Positions 23,542 through 35,450 of a stretch of DNA of 64,000 nt are shown one piece after another; position 1 is the first letter of the stretch; every line of letters begins with the position of its first letter. The translations under genes were made by a program, and so were the position numbers. Origin of the DNA: Heterostelium album PN500. Taxonomy: Eukaryota > Evosea > Eumycetozoa > Acytosteliales > Acytosteliaceae. The stretch covers positions 682,001 to 746,000 of the forward strand of contig NW_008805085.1 of NCBI RefSeq assembly GCF_000004825.1, given 5' to 3'. The notes beneath the pieces were generated by a model. The model was not told where the DNA came from. It ran no database searches and was given only the letters and a program-made list of their open reading frames with translations.

Positions 23542-25338
23542 TTAAAATGATATAATTGCTGAGCCACAATAATTTCTATTGTGATCATCTGATGTATAAA
23601 ATCTTTCCCACTTGTTTTCTAAAATGGAATACCGGTGGTTTCTATAATTTGAGCCACCCAGAAGATAGATAAAGCTTTGGTTCTCTGATACTTTTTGGTA
23701 GACCATCGATAGGCATGCCATACTATCTGAACCAATTGATTTGAGTGTGTCCAATTTCTTAGATTCCACATTGAATTTAACAAATTTTCTTGATTGATAA
23801 AGGTAAATATTTCCATTGCCATCAGTACACGCTGATGAAGATAATGCTTGTAGATCTATATTGTTTAGTTTATATTCAAGTAGCGATTGGTCCGCTGGAT
23901 TGAATATGTGGAGCAAGCTATCCTCTTGTGACATCGAATATAACAACCCTTTATAGAAAAATGAAATGATTTGAACTTTAGAGCTTTCACTCAATCTATG
24001 AGGAGTTTTCTCAAACTTGAATGTTTTGATGTTGAATCTATCGGTTCTTGAGAGAGCATGGCCGTTTACCAGATAGATATGGTCCATTCCGTCATAGCAA
24101 GCTGATATCCATATTCCTCCTTCCACATCAGTGATATCACCAATCTTATCAAGAGTTTTTGATTGTATTGAGAATCGACAAAATTTGGCTCCATTGTTGA
24201 GTCCTCCGAAAATAAAGATGTGCTGTCCAACACTAACCACAGAGTTGTGAGTAGAAGTGAAATTATAACCTAAATCTATCTCGGTTATGGTGTTTTCACC
24301 TATTAGCGTAGCACCTTGCCCACGATGAGTGGCGAAAATATAGGTTTCTTTTTTGTTATTTGTTGTTGTTGTTGTTGTTGTTGAATTAACTGTTGTGTCT
24401 GTTGTTGTCATTGTAGTTGATGTAGTTGTTGTTGTTGCTGTTGTCTTATTATCTGTTATTGGAACAACTGTTATAGTTTGTTGGATTGCCTCCATCAGTT
24501 TGTTTAAACCTGATGGATCTATAGATACTCTGTAGTTCTCTAATGGTTTAAAATCTCCGGAGATTGTTCTTAATTTATAAAACTTGTAAACTAAATCCAA
24601 AATAAGAGCATCCGAATTATTCTTGTATTGTTCTAGCAATTCCGCTATATTAATACCGTGTGTGGTGACATGATTGTTATTTATATTGAAAAGACTGTTT
24701 GTGTTTGACTGAATAAAAGGAATAAGTGTTGAATGAGCTGCTATCGATGATATGATAGTTGGATTTGTTGTTGTTGAATGTTCGTCGTTGGCAGATGATA
24801 TCGTACGATTGTCGCTGCTACTGTGATTGGCGTTTTGATTGTGAATTGATTTGTTTATATTGGCAATACTGACTAAATGTTTTAAATCGGCGAGTTTACT
24901 ATCTAGTTGATTTTCAATGGTATCCATCGTCTCTGAGATTGGCTTTTTTAATCGGTGCTCCTCGATCGTTAGTTTTTCGTGTGCTTGGGTAAAGTGTTGA
25001 ACTATTTCATTCTGTGATGCTGCTAATGATTGGTGTTTGGCTGCCAACTCTTTAATCGATACCCACAAGGCAGAGAACTGGTCACTGATATGTTGACTTC
25101 CTGGTTGTTCAAAACTTTCATCTTCACCACTCTCACTCTGGCCTTCATTGCAACGAACTTTATTATTAACTATTTGATCAAAAGTGAATTTGATAACATC
25201 AATATTGTCACAGTACTGAATATGATCAAACTCTCTGTTGTGTGTGGTTATACAACTTGAACACAATAACACATAGCACTTGAAGCATATGAATTCAGGT
25301 ACTTTTGTACTATGTAAACACTTTTTTATAAAAGACAT
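23542..25338 (-). CDS. B-box zinc-finger protein with a C-terminal beta-propeller-like region
   Basis: A single exon of 598 residues. The start is the ATG at 25338 (MSFIKKCLHSTKVPEFICF); the frame is open a little further upstream but has no ATG there. Residues about 7-45 form a B-box-type zinc-binding module with C..H..C..C..C..C..H..H spacing (CLHSTKVPEFICFKCYVLLC then CITTHNREFDH). A helical coiled region follows (about 70-200), then Asn/Ser- and Thr-rich linkers, one a poly-Thr run. The last 270 residues carry repeats of about 45-50 residues (such as HIFIFGGLNNGAKFCRF and FIYLLGGSNYRNHRYSIL), like Kelch blades. Dictyostelids have a large, expanded family of such B-box proteins of unknown function; protein-protein interaction is the safest inference. 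No RING finger is present, so E3 ligase activity is not implied. Confidence 0.82.
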   Translation of the reverse strand: MSFIKKCLHSTKVPEFICFKCYVLLCSSCITTHNREFDHIQYCDNIDVIKFTFDQIVNNKVRCNEGQSESGEDESFEQPGSQHISDQFSALWVSIKELAAKHQSLAASQNEIVQHFTQAHEKLTIEEHRLKKPISETMDTIENQLDSKLADLKHLVSIANINKSIHNQNANHSSSDNRTISSANDEHSTTTNPTIISSIAAHSTLIPFIQSNTNSLFNINNNHVTTHGINIAELLEQYKNNSDALILDLVYKFYKLRTISGDFKPLENYRVSIDPSGLNKLMEAIQQTITVVPITDNKTTATTTTTSTTMTTTDTTVNSTTTTTTTNNKKETYIFATHRGQGATLIGENTITEIDLGYNFTSTHNSVVSVGQHIFIFGGLNNGAKFCRFSIQSKTLDKIGDITDVEGGIWISACYDGMDHIYLVNGHALSRTDRFNIKTFKFEKTPHRLSESSKVQIISFFYKGLLYSMSQEDSLLHIFNPADQSLLEYKLNNIDLQALSSSACTDGNGNIYLYQSRKFVKFNVESKKLDTLKSIGSDSMACLSMVYQKVSENQSFIYLLGGSNYRNHRYSILENKWERFYTSDDHNRNYCGSAIISF

Positions 25339-25655
25339 ATTTAAGTATTTTGAGATGTTATATATGTGCAAATGAGGAAAAAGTAAAATCAGAATGATTG
25401 CACTCCCATTCCTTTTTGTTGTTGTGGGTTAAAACTCAATTGTTTGATTTTGGGTTAAGAATATTTGTGATTTTTAAAAAAACTTAAAAATATAATATTT
25501 GTTTTGATAGATATTAATTAGTATTCAATGAAAATGATAATCAAACATAAACTTTCCAGTGATTTAAATAGAAAGTTTAGATTAAATTCATATGATTTTT
25601 TTTAATTTTTTTGTTTTAGTTTATTTATCCTTAAGTCATTATAGCCAATGTCAAT

Positions 25656-26391
25656 TTAGAAAGTCTTTGGTTTTGAGGCCTTGAAGGTTGACTTGAATTG
25701 TGGTAACTTTCTTGGTACACGGTGAGTGAGTGGGAATCTGATGGCAGAGTCGTGGAATTGCTTGGTGTTGGCACGACGGGCTTGGGCAGCCTTGATTTCC
25801 TTGATCTCAATGATGTGAATAGTCTTCTCACGAGCAGAGTGACGGGAGGCCATTTCGTCGTACATTTGAGCAACAGCACCAACACGGGTGGTGTCACGGT
25901 ACTCCTTGTAGATGTTATGGGTACCACTACGGGAGTTGTATCTGATGAAAATACCAAAGTTCTTGACTTGCAATGGCTTCTCTTCGAAGATCTATGTTTT
26001 GTTGATTGATTGATGTCTATTAATTTCGCATTCTCTTTACTAAACCTAACCTGTTTTTCAATAGATAACTTACCTCAGTGACGTTGAGGATCTCACCGGT
26101 GGCCTTCTTCATCTTTTGGATCTTTGATAAGAAATACCAGAATCTGCTCTTGGCATGGACTGAGGTCTTAGCGAAGAGTCTCATTCTGAAAAGCTTTGGG
26201 TGAGCTTCTCTTTCAGTTGGAACGTGACGACCAACAACCTGGAATTCGTGGAAAGGCTAAAGTATAGATAGAAAGCGGAAAGTGAGAGAGAGAGAGAGTA
26301 GGTGGAGGGAGTAGGTGTAGGTACTATGTATCAGTCATAATATTCTATTGATATCTTCTATAATCGTAGTTATCTATTTCTATCATACCAT
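25656..26391 (-). CDS. rpl18a: 60S ribosomal protein eL20 (L18a)
   Basis: Exons 26391-26389 (ATG alone), 26256-26074 and 25991-25656 encode 173 residues. The mature sequence starts [16 protein letters not shown] and includes [55 protein letters not shown] and the tail [19 protein letters not shown], all characteristic of eL20, a cytoplasmic large-subunit protein. The length is normal (about 175-178 in other eukaryotes). Codon use is more GC-rich and more biased than the neighbours, as expected for a highly expressed gene. The first intron follows the initiator ATG directly (ATG then GTATGA). It lies in tandem with the Urb2-like gene upstream, with only 284 bp between the latter's stop and this start, so the promoter is short; it includes a C-rich patch near 26460-26515. 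Confidence 0.95.
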
Positions 26392-26675
26392 TGTGACTTA
26401 GGACGTGGATGAGTCTGATGAGGAACCTCTCTTACACTTGAATCAACTCTCGTTTCAGCAGTCAGTCCACCACTGACCAGCGACCCACCAATCCTCCACC
26501 ACCAACCCACACAATTTCAAAAAATAAAAAAAAATTAATTTAATTTGAAAATTTAAAAATTTCAAAACGAGACGAACTTCCTCAAAATCTCATAGCTCAA
26601 ATAATAATCGTTTGTTTTATTTTTTAATAAATCTAAAGATAAATATAATATAATATGATTGATATTCTAATAATT

Positions 26676-29600
26676 TTATTTACCACTATATTTATCACTT
26701 TGTTGTAATTCATATAAAGTTTTAAAGTGACTCTTTGATTCATCATCCAATGTCTTAAACAATTGTTCTTGTCTATATATAGAAAAAAAAAAAAATATAA
26801 AAAAATAATTGTTTTTTTAAAATTAATATATCTAATCTTATTTATGCAAAAATATATGAATACATACATTGTTTTTTCTATATTTGAGAATACAGCAATT
26901 AAACCAGGTTGTAGAGATTTTCTTATTTCAGTTGTTAAATAATATTGTACTGGTTTGTATTTGATGTTGTTGGTTGTAGTTGTTTGTTGGTTCAACTTTG
27001 ATTGTGGTGGTTGGTATGTAAGAATTCTAATGTAATCCAAAATGATATGGTGAAGATAACTCTTTACTTCTTTATGTTTACTAAACTCTTCAAGTAGACG
27101 TGATAGAGCTCTTGCACATCTTTCATCTAATTTGAAATCATCATTTGCCAAACCAAATAACAAACCTAAAATCATTAAAAGTAATTAGTTGCATATTGAC
27201 AAACTATTGTAGTTGTTGTAGTTGTTGTAGCTAATAACTTACATCTTAAACAACTGATGAATGGTGATAATAGTTTTATAAAGTTCTTTGATCTTGTTTT
27301 TTGAACAAAGAACAATAATCTACATAGATTATTATATGATTCACTGTCCAATGGCAATCCTTTGGTGTTGTAGTTGTTTTCGCTATTGTATGTAGTTGTA
27401 GTTGTAGTTGTAGTTGTAGTTGTAGTTGTTTGTTGTTGAAGTGAAATGATTTCCATTGGCAACATATCGAATGTGTCTTCCGATGTTTGGTAGCCGGTAA
27501 GTGCTCTTGGCTGTGAGTAGACGAATGCTCCTTCGAATACCATCACCGATGTCAATATGTTGAGTAGTGATTCTTGTTTGAGCGAATGGTCTCCAATGTA
27601 GTCGATCAACTTGGAGAGTAGTACAATGGTTGAGTTCAGTACCGATTTGTTTTCCTTGACTTGCTGTGAGTCGGTAGAGCCAAGTGCAATAGTAGATGAA
27701 TGTACAACATTCTTTACACATGCATTGATAAGATTGCTTGTGGAAATAGGGGTGATTGTAATTCCCAAGTTTAGCAGCTGATTGATGATTGCAATGAGTT
27801 GGCCACGATGCAAGTTGACTCTGTCACTCTCTAGGATGCTGGCCAATAGCGGTATGAATTGGTCGGATTGATTGTGTTGACCAAAGTGTACCACTGACGA
27901 CATGGTACGTTGTCCAAGACGAGACTGAGCTGGATAGCAACTGGCAAGGTGAATCATCATGGCAATCAAACGGGCAGTGTCATCGTGTGACATAAACTTG
28001 TTGAGCAGGAGATTGGTGGAGACACGTACATGCAACTCAAAGAGCGATACCAGTGAAGATTGTAAAGAGATGGTCACTACTCTTTCTAGACTATCTTTAC
28101 TTTGTTTCTGAACGAATGGATATACTGCCTTGAGTAGTCGGTTCAACAGGTCAGCGGTATCTTTAGAAATGTCTTGACGTTCTACACGGTGAACAGAGTT
28201 GGTTTGGTTCGAGGTCGCGATGGATGTGTACCACAGGTAGTAGGTAATGGTATCCAATCGATCGGAGCATTGTTCATCGAATTGATGAACTAAAGTATCG
28301 ATAAGCTTGACAATGGAGTTGACTACTTTTTTATCGTGTAGTTTATCCAGGGAAGTAGTGGCACTCTGTCTGTTTCCATTCTCAATGCTCTCAACGACAG
28401 GCTTTAGCAGTACACCTACAGACTCTACACCAAGCTTTTGATAGATCGAATCGAATATAGTAGAGAAGTGTTCTGGATGATTCTCCCATAGATCCTTTGC
28501 AATCAACCATTTGATTTCATTGTCATATTGCTTAAGGATGTTCTTTGAATCTAGATTGATAATACTGTTGTTGTTGTTGTTGTTCTTTGTTGATGGCATC
28601 AAGAATAGGTAATCTATCCAAAGATCTAATGGTGCCATATTGGCAATGGAGTGATCTCTTTGCAGACAATATATCAATAGCTTCTTATTGGATAGATGAC
28701 TATTGTATATTGTTGTTGCTATTTGCTTGTTGGTGATATCTGTGTACTCTAGTTTGCTAATGAACATCTCAACGATGATGGAGATCATGGCGATACAGGC
28801 AATATTGTTTTGTTCGATATAACTTGAATTCAACGCTGGCACAAGCGATAGCAGATACGACAAATCATTCCATTGTGAAACCGATGATGCTGAATATGAT
28901 ATTGGTGTAACAAATGACAATGTAGATACAATTTGTTGGACAGCTTTGGAGAATGGCTTGTTTTTGTTGTTGGTATCGCTATTTTCAATGTAGTCATGAA
29001 GATGTTTGAATGCAGAGCTAATTGAAAGTGTCTTTGACTTGGAATGTGGGTATAGGATGTCCAAGGTGTTATTGATCTCCTGTGCCAATGTAGAGGGTAG
29101 TTGTTGACGAAGTGGTATGAGTTCGTAGAACTGTGAGTTGGTAAGCACCAAAGAGAAACAAGTATCACGATACGCAGGTGATATAATTCTGGCTAGTATT
29201 TGCTGTATCTGTAGCTTAGAGGTATAGCCACTCCAAATACAAATGTTCTCAAGGATGAAGTTCCATTGATTATCTAGCTGCTTGTTGGTGAACATTGTCT
29301 TCAGCATTAGCTCGACCAAGTAGCATAGTTCCTGGTTTACGTCAGTAGGCGAGCACTTGGCAAGTGAAGAAACAACCAGAGATTTGCTATTGGAGATTGC
29401 AGGAATTGGATTACTACATGACGAAAGCAAGGAATTCAACTGTTGAATTCTATAGACTATCATTTTTATAGTTGTTTGTTGTAATGATTGGATTGATGTT
29501 GCTGTTGTTGTTGTTTGGTCAGCTGGGGTTATAATCTGTTCACAAAGATAATCCATCAACTTTGAGACTTCAAGTTGCTCTTCGTACAGCTGATAGTAAT

Positions 29601-31964
29601 GGAAATGTTGACGATGATAGTTGTACTCATTGATTCCCTGTTCCTCTGTTGCAATGGTCAAACGATGGATATAGGAGTGTAGTTGTGCGTAGCTAGAGTA
29701 AACCAAGAGCAATGACGATAGAATACGGTGATCGACTTCGACATGTTCGTTTTTAACTGATTTCTTCTTGTTGTCTTGTTGTTGTTGTTGTTTCTTTAGT
29801 TTGGAAATGATATTCAACACAGGATCTACTAAAAGTGTATAGGAGTTCTCCAGTAGTTGGCCGAGTTTCTGAGTGGCAAACGTTGTCATCTGTATGTTAT
29901 CTAGGAACTTTGACCAAACACTAGTGAAGCAAACCAATCTATCTACAAGTATAGGATCACGCATATCTAAATCCTCACTCAATTGGAATGTAAAGTAATC
30001 TCTCCATACATCAATAAACTGATTCCAAATGAGTGGTACTTGACCAAATGGTAAACCATTGAAATGATTTGATAAACTATTATAACAATAAAAAGTATAA
30101 GTAATCTTTAGTCGAGACATAATTAAACTAAACAAAACAAAACCAATATTAAAAAACTTACCTTGATTGTATTGTATTGCTTAATAATCTATTGATTTGA
30201 ATTGATCTTGTTTTACCAGAGATCAAATTATTGATTAACTTTTCCAAAAGGTTATCACTTTGACGAATAGATAGATACGTATCGAGTATTGTTGATAAAA
30301 GTTCATCGGAATGATTCTATTTTTAATAAACAATAGTAGTAGTAGTGGTAGACAGATGTTCATATATTAGTATTAGTATTATTAATATTTATAATAATAA
30401 TAATAACGATGATGACAATTGAATTGTTAACTTACAGATTTTAATGGTGATACTAATATTTGATGTAAGATTGTTTCTAATTTATCATCAACGATGACAT
30501 GACTGATCTTGACGAATGACGATAGTAACTTGTAGATTCCTTGCTCCACAGTTTCACTCTTGTTGTTCTGTACTACTTTCACAGCGGTATCGAGCTGACT
30601 CTGTAGGAATTTGACTTGTTGCTCGTTGTCTTGGTAGAAGATATTGAGTGATGCCAATGTTGATAGTAGATTAGCCAATGCTTCGAAATAAGGTAATGGA
30701 TGGCCAGCTATTAGGTTCTGTTTGAATTGATTATGCTTATCATTGAGGAACAAAAGGTATAATCTACGGAAGTAAGCAAATTCAATGATTCTCTCTGATT
30801 TAAAACCTTGACTATTACTATTACTATTGTTATTACTTTTACCACTACTAGTACTAGTAATCATATCATTGGTAATATGCTTCTTTCCAAAACTATTGAA
30901 TTGAATAGTGAATAGTTGAAGTAACAAAGGTAAACTATCTAGTATGACATGTGATAGTGGAATATCTTTATATGTCTGAACGATGGTTGCTAGTTGTTCA
31001 TTGGAGATTAGTTGTTCGATTTGCTCTAAAATAATCTGTGATTGGAATTGACTCTTTTCTTTTGCAGCTGGTTGCTTCTGATCTTGTTTGTTGTTGTTCT
31101 CTTTTAATATCCAACCATTTAAAAGTACTGCTGGATATGACTTCCAGTGAGAATCTGGATGGTAGAGTGACCATTGCAATAATGAACAGATCGTTGTAAT
31201 AGAGTTATCGGTAACTGTTGATTTACATCTGGATTGCTCTTGTTGTTCTTGTTGTTGTTGTTTAAGTGAGTGTCGGTATGACAATAGATATGGCAATAGA
31301 TTGACAACCAACGATTGAAGTTGTTTAGAGTTATTTCCAAGTTTAATTTGATCGAAACAAATATTCAAATAGTTGATTAATTGTTAATAATATAATTTCT
31401 AAATGTTGTTGTTGTTGTTGTTGTTGTTCTAGTTCTAGCTGTTGCTGTTCACCCGATAACGTCTTTATCAAGCTTGGATGTATTGCTTCGAAAAATAGAG
31501 AGATCTCACGGTAGATGTCAACAGGCAAGAACAATCCTATCGATAGATTCAACACTTCTCTTACTACTGTAGTGATTTCAAAAGGTGGAGGTGAAGAGTT
31601 GGATAATTGATATTTCTTAATCTTATTATTATTATTATTATTATTATCGGTTGAAGTTGTGCTAATTGATAGGATTGAATTTAATACTATTTCTAACATT
31701 GAAATTAGATAATCACTTGATAGTTGTATATTTATATTGTTGTCGATTCGTTCGAGCAGTCTTTTCAGGAGCTGCCAATATCGCATGTCGTAGCAAAGTG
31801 GAACTATATTGGGTGTGGGACGTCTACGCCAGTTTCCATAGGAACTTGAAATCTTTTCGAATGTCCAATTCAAAAGATATCCAATCTTCTCTGTGAATCC
31901 TGTTATCTTATTGTCAAATAGATACTCTGCAACTATGATTCTTAAATCAAAGTTTTTACCTATA

Positions 31965-32050
<86 letters not shown>

Positions 32051-32463
32051 TACTTTATTAATAAACTAAAACTACAATATATATATATTTAATTGTAATA
32101 TTACCATTTAAAGTAGCAATAAGTTCACCAAGAGTTAAAGATTGAATTGGACTGATACCATCCCATCCACTAACATTATCATTTAAAACAAACATTGAAT
32201 TGTTGTCATTCTTTTTGTTTTTTATTTGGTTGTGATTGCTGTTGTTGTTGTTGTGGTGGTATCGATGACTGTTTATTATTATCATTATTATTATCATTAT
32301 TTTCAAGAGTTGTTGTCTTTCTCTTGTTTTCTGTTTTTTTTTGAGGAGTTTCCTCTTTCTTTTTATCTTTTTTCGATTCTACTTTTGATTCTTCATTCTT
32401 TCTATCATTTGTTTTTGATGATGATGTCTTTTTTGAAGAATCAACTTTTGATTTTGACATCAT
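26676..32463 (-). CDS. urb2: Urb2/Npa2-like nucleolar ribosome biogenesis protein (two apparent frame slips)
   Basis: Minus-strand exons 32463-32105, 31959-30436, 30316-30162, 30076-27243, 27165-26868 and 26772-26676 give about 1,755 residues if two single-base slips are discounted. The N-terminus is Lys/Ser-rich and basic, suiting nucleolar import. The bulk is a helical, Leu-rich solenoid. The C-terminus (LQPGLIAVFSNIEKTIQEQL and HFKTLYELQQSDKYSGK) matches, from memory, the conserved end of Urb2/Npa2 proteins, which act in early 60S pre-ribosome assembly and 27S pre-rRNA processing. The frame breaks near 32225 (A-rich run) and near 31352; in both, dropping one base restores a natural protein. 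Intron 1 carries an AAT repeat. Its position beside the eL20 gene has no proven meaning. The family call needs a profile search; the splice model is otherwise firm. Confidence 0.7.
31965..32047. repeat. (AAT)n microsatellite inside an intron
   Basis: About 27 perfect tandem AAT units fill most of the first intron of the Urb2-like gene (intron 32104-31960 on the minus strand). This is the longest pure microsatellite seen in the window. Confidence 0.95.
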
Positions 32464-34371
32464 TTAACAAACTAAATAGAGAAATTTGAAGCTAAAGTTA
32501 ACAGATATAATTCGATCAAAATATCATTCGTCTTTTAATTGACTTTCGTTTTTGTTGAATTTAATTTAATTTTTTTTTAACTTTTTTTTTACAACCATTT
32601 TTTTTCTATCAAATGTTATTTTTAAAATATATATAATTGACCAACCAATAATAAAGAGATGTTGTTTACAGGTGATGATATTAATTATTATAGTAAGTTG
32701 CACATGTGCTCAAAGTAACATCATAGGCACCTTTGTTAGAGAGATGTTCAACAGCTGAATTCAGATCATAAGCTTATCTTTCAGATTAAATAACAAGTAC
32801 ACTGGTGTAATGAAATAGATTTGGTTTGTTCAATATCTATTCACATTTAAATCAGGTGATAGAATGAAAAACAAATGGAGTTTGGTGGTGGTTGTATTAT
32901 TTTTGTTACTACTCTGTTTTACAATAGAATTAAACAAAAAAAAAAAAATTAACAAAGGAATAAATAAACAGTAATCATTTTTTAGAATATTCTTTGAGTT
33001 GTCATAACATTTAGTTAAAAATCATGTCTTGCCCATCATCATCAGTATTGATCTTAAATATCTTAAAACTACTTAAAATGGGTTTTTGGTATTGGAATAG
33101 GAGTCGAATATATATTTTTATATATGTTTACAAAAAATTAATCAAATCAAGTTATAATAAAACAACTTTACTTTTGATTACTATAAAATATTTTACTGCT
33201 TTTAGTAAAAACGTACAAGAGATCAATGTTTAATAAAGTGAATAACAATGGGAGTTGTTGGGTGGTACTCCGAGAAATAAAATAAAAATAGATAAGATCT
33301 ATCAACAGCAACAGTGTCATCTCACATGTGTTTTAAATCTACAGTAACATTTATTTGTTTTTTTTTGATTATATTCCATTTAAAGTAAGTTGTTGTAATA
33401 AACATCTTTAAATAAATTTAACTATTTATATCCAATAAAATTTATTTTAAATATTCTACTTTTAAACATTATCATTCATTCTTAATGAGCAAAAATGACA
33501 AAATAAATTCAACCAAACTTAATCAAATCAATATTTATATGATTATCATTACTGAAAATCTGTAAATAAAATTAACATTGAATAAGTAAAAGTGTTTATA
33601 TGTCGATAAATAATTTTAAAATAGACACCCACGTATCATTCACCCTAATCGATGTTGAATATTATAAATTATTTATTTTTAAACTGTTTAGTTTCCAAGT
33701 GGTTATATATTTTTAAAAAGGAAATAAAGATACTGTCTTTCCCCCTTACTAAACATTAAAATAAAACTCTACTGTTTTGTAAATTAATACCACCATATAA
33801 TATATCATGAATTTGGAACTTGAAAAATGATTTGATTGACCTACATGAAACTTAATAAATAATGTTTTTTTTTTGTTTCTTTGGATTTCTTCTGATGTTG
33901 TTTGTTTCCTTTTAAAAAAAAAAGACATAGATTTTCTTAAAAGAAAGTCAAAAATTTGATATGAAAAAAAAAGATATATATCTTTTAATCTATATTTATA
34001 TCTCTTAAATATTAATTTGATAAATACATATAACACATTAAATCATTAAACTTTATTTGATAATCAAAAAAATAATAGTGAAATCAACCACATCTGTATT
34101 TGCTTTTTGTTTTGATTGGATAGCGTGCCACTGTAATTTTTGTTGATATCAATAAATTTTATCGATTATGTTTCAAAACACACCCACACTTTTTAAATTT
34201 ATCACCATTTTGATTATTAATGATCACACATAACCACCTAAATTTATAAATATCTCATCTACCCTTTATTGCTTTAATTTATCAACTAGTTATTTACATT
34301 ATTACCACCACCCATAACAACGATAACAACCAAGTGATATATGTTTGAGATAAAGAGAAAAATCAAAATAG

Positions 34372-34536
34372 ATGAAATTTTCACCTTTATTCTTCTTTTC
34401 ATGTTTTATAAATGTTGTTGATTATCAACAAGTTTTACAACAAAATCAAAAAAATGTTATCGATTCTGTTTCTGATGCAAACAAAACAATTCAAAACAGC
34501 AAACAAATAAACAAACAAACAAACAAAGAATATTAA
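34372..34536 (+). CDS. Possible very small secreted peptide ORF
   Basis: An ATG-started frame of 54 residues begins MKFSPLFFFSCFINVVDYQQ, a plausible but short signal sequence, followed by an Asn/Gln/Lys-rich polar tail that runs into an AAAC repeat. Length, repeat content and the absence of a known family make this doubtful; it may be chance. Confidence 0.2.
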   Translation: MKFSPLFFFSCFINVVDYQQVLQQNQKNVIDSVSDANKTIQNSKQINKQTNKEY

Positions 34537-34677
34537 ATAGATAGCATTCGTTACATCATCATTCTCACCATCAGCCATGTGATTAAAATTGGATCAATCC
34601 ATATTGTATCCGCTGGGAAATGAATAATCAGGAATTTAAAGTCTGTAACAATTAACTATTATTACTGTTTCAACAAC

Positions 34678-34938
34678 ATGCAATCAATAACAACATTTCT
34701 GCTACTTCCTCTACTTTCCTTTGCTTCCCACTCCCTTTGTTTTGCTTACCATTCCACTCTCCCTCTTCATTTACCAGAAACTAATGAATCAATTAAACCA
34801 ATTTCATCATTATATAAATTATTGCCATCAGCAACAACATCTTTAACAACAACAACAACTATATCTTCATCATCAACAACAACCACTGCTGTAGCAACAG
34901 AATATGCTGCAGCACCACTCACCTACTTGTTGACATGA
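34678..34938 (+). CDS. Possible small secreted Ser/Thr-rich protein
   Basis: An 86-residue ATG-started frame with a hydrophobic start (MQSITTFLLLPLLSFASHSL) that reads as a signal peptide, then a Pro/Ser region and a Thr/Ser-rich part that could be O-glycosylated. It has no intron, no known domain, and Thr-rich tracts of the kind that arise by chance from ACA/ACT repeats here. Treat as a candidate only. Confidence 0.3.
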   Translation: MQSITTFLLLPLLSFASHSLCFAYHSTLPLHLPETNESIKPISSLYKLLPSATTSLTTTTTISSSSTTTTAVATEYAAAPLTYLLT

Positions 34939-35450
34939 CCAACAGTAAATACTTACAATACCAGTTATAGAATGAAAAGCCGGTGGATATAAGATTAAAT
35001 GGTTAAGTGGGTTTTTATGTGTTTAATTTAAACATGGCAAATATACGATCACATTGTTTATGGGTGTATCTTTTGCTCTTTCTTTCAAATCCTATACTTA
35101 AAAAATATTAATATTGATTGGTTACATCATCATCAATAATCATTTAATAATATCCATTAAAAATATAAAATTTACAACATCTATATTTAAAAAAATCAAC
35201 AACATTCTTTAATATTAAAAACTCAAGTTGATAGTTGTTAATGATTTCTTCTTTAATGGCAATAATTATTAAAACAATTTTTTTTTATTGTATAAATTAA
35301 TTCTATATATTTCAAAATACTTTACACTTAAATTAACTATCAGACCAACAACCACAATCAACACCAAACTACATCGAATTTATATTTATTTATTCTTTGT
35401 ATTAGAATCAAATTTACAAATAGTTTTTATAAATATATTCTTTTATTAAA

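Larger units (their letters stand above)
32464..35450. other. Long AT-rich intergenic region between divergent genes
   Basis: About 3 kb between the starts of the Urb2-like gene and the GNAT-like gene. A patch at 32660-32830 is less AT-rich and contains GTGATGA (32672-32678) and CTGA (32755-32758), a spacing like a C/D box snoRNA but without a clear terminal stem. Two short frames with secretory-looking starts occur at 34372-34536 and 34678-34938 and are listed separately. The rest is A/T runs and nothing further was recognised. Confidence 0.5.

Noticed and set aside
25339-25371. Upstream extension of the B-box protein
   Set aside because: The frame is open but begins with TTG; the first ATG is at 25338 and gives a typical start just before the B-box.
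33749-34036. 95-codon minus-strand frame
   Set aside because: Phe/Lys-rich product of AT-rich DNA with no known features.
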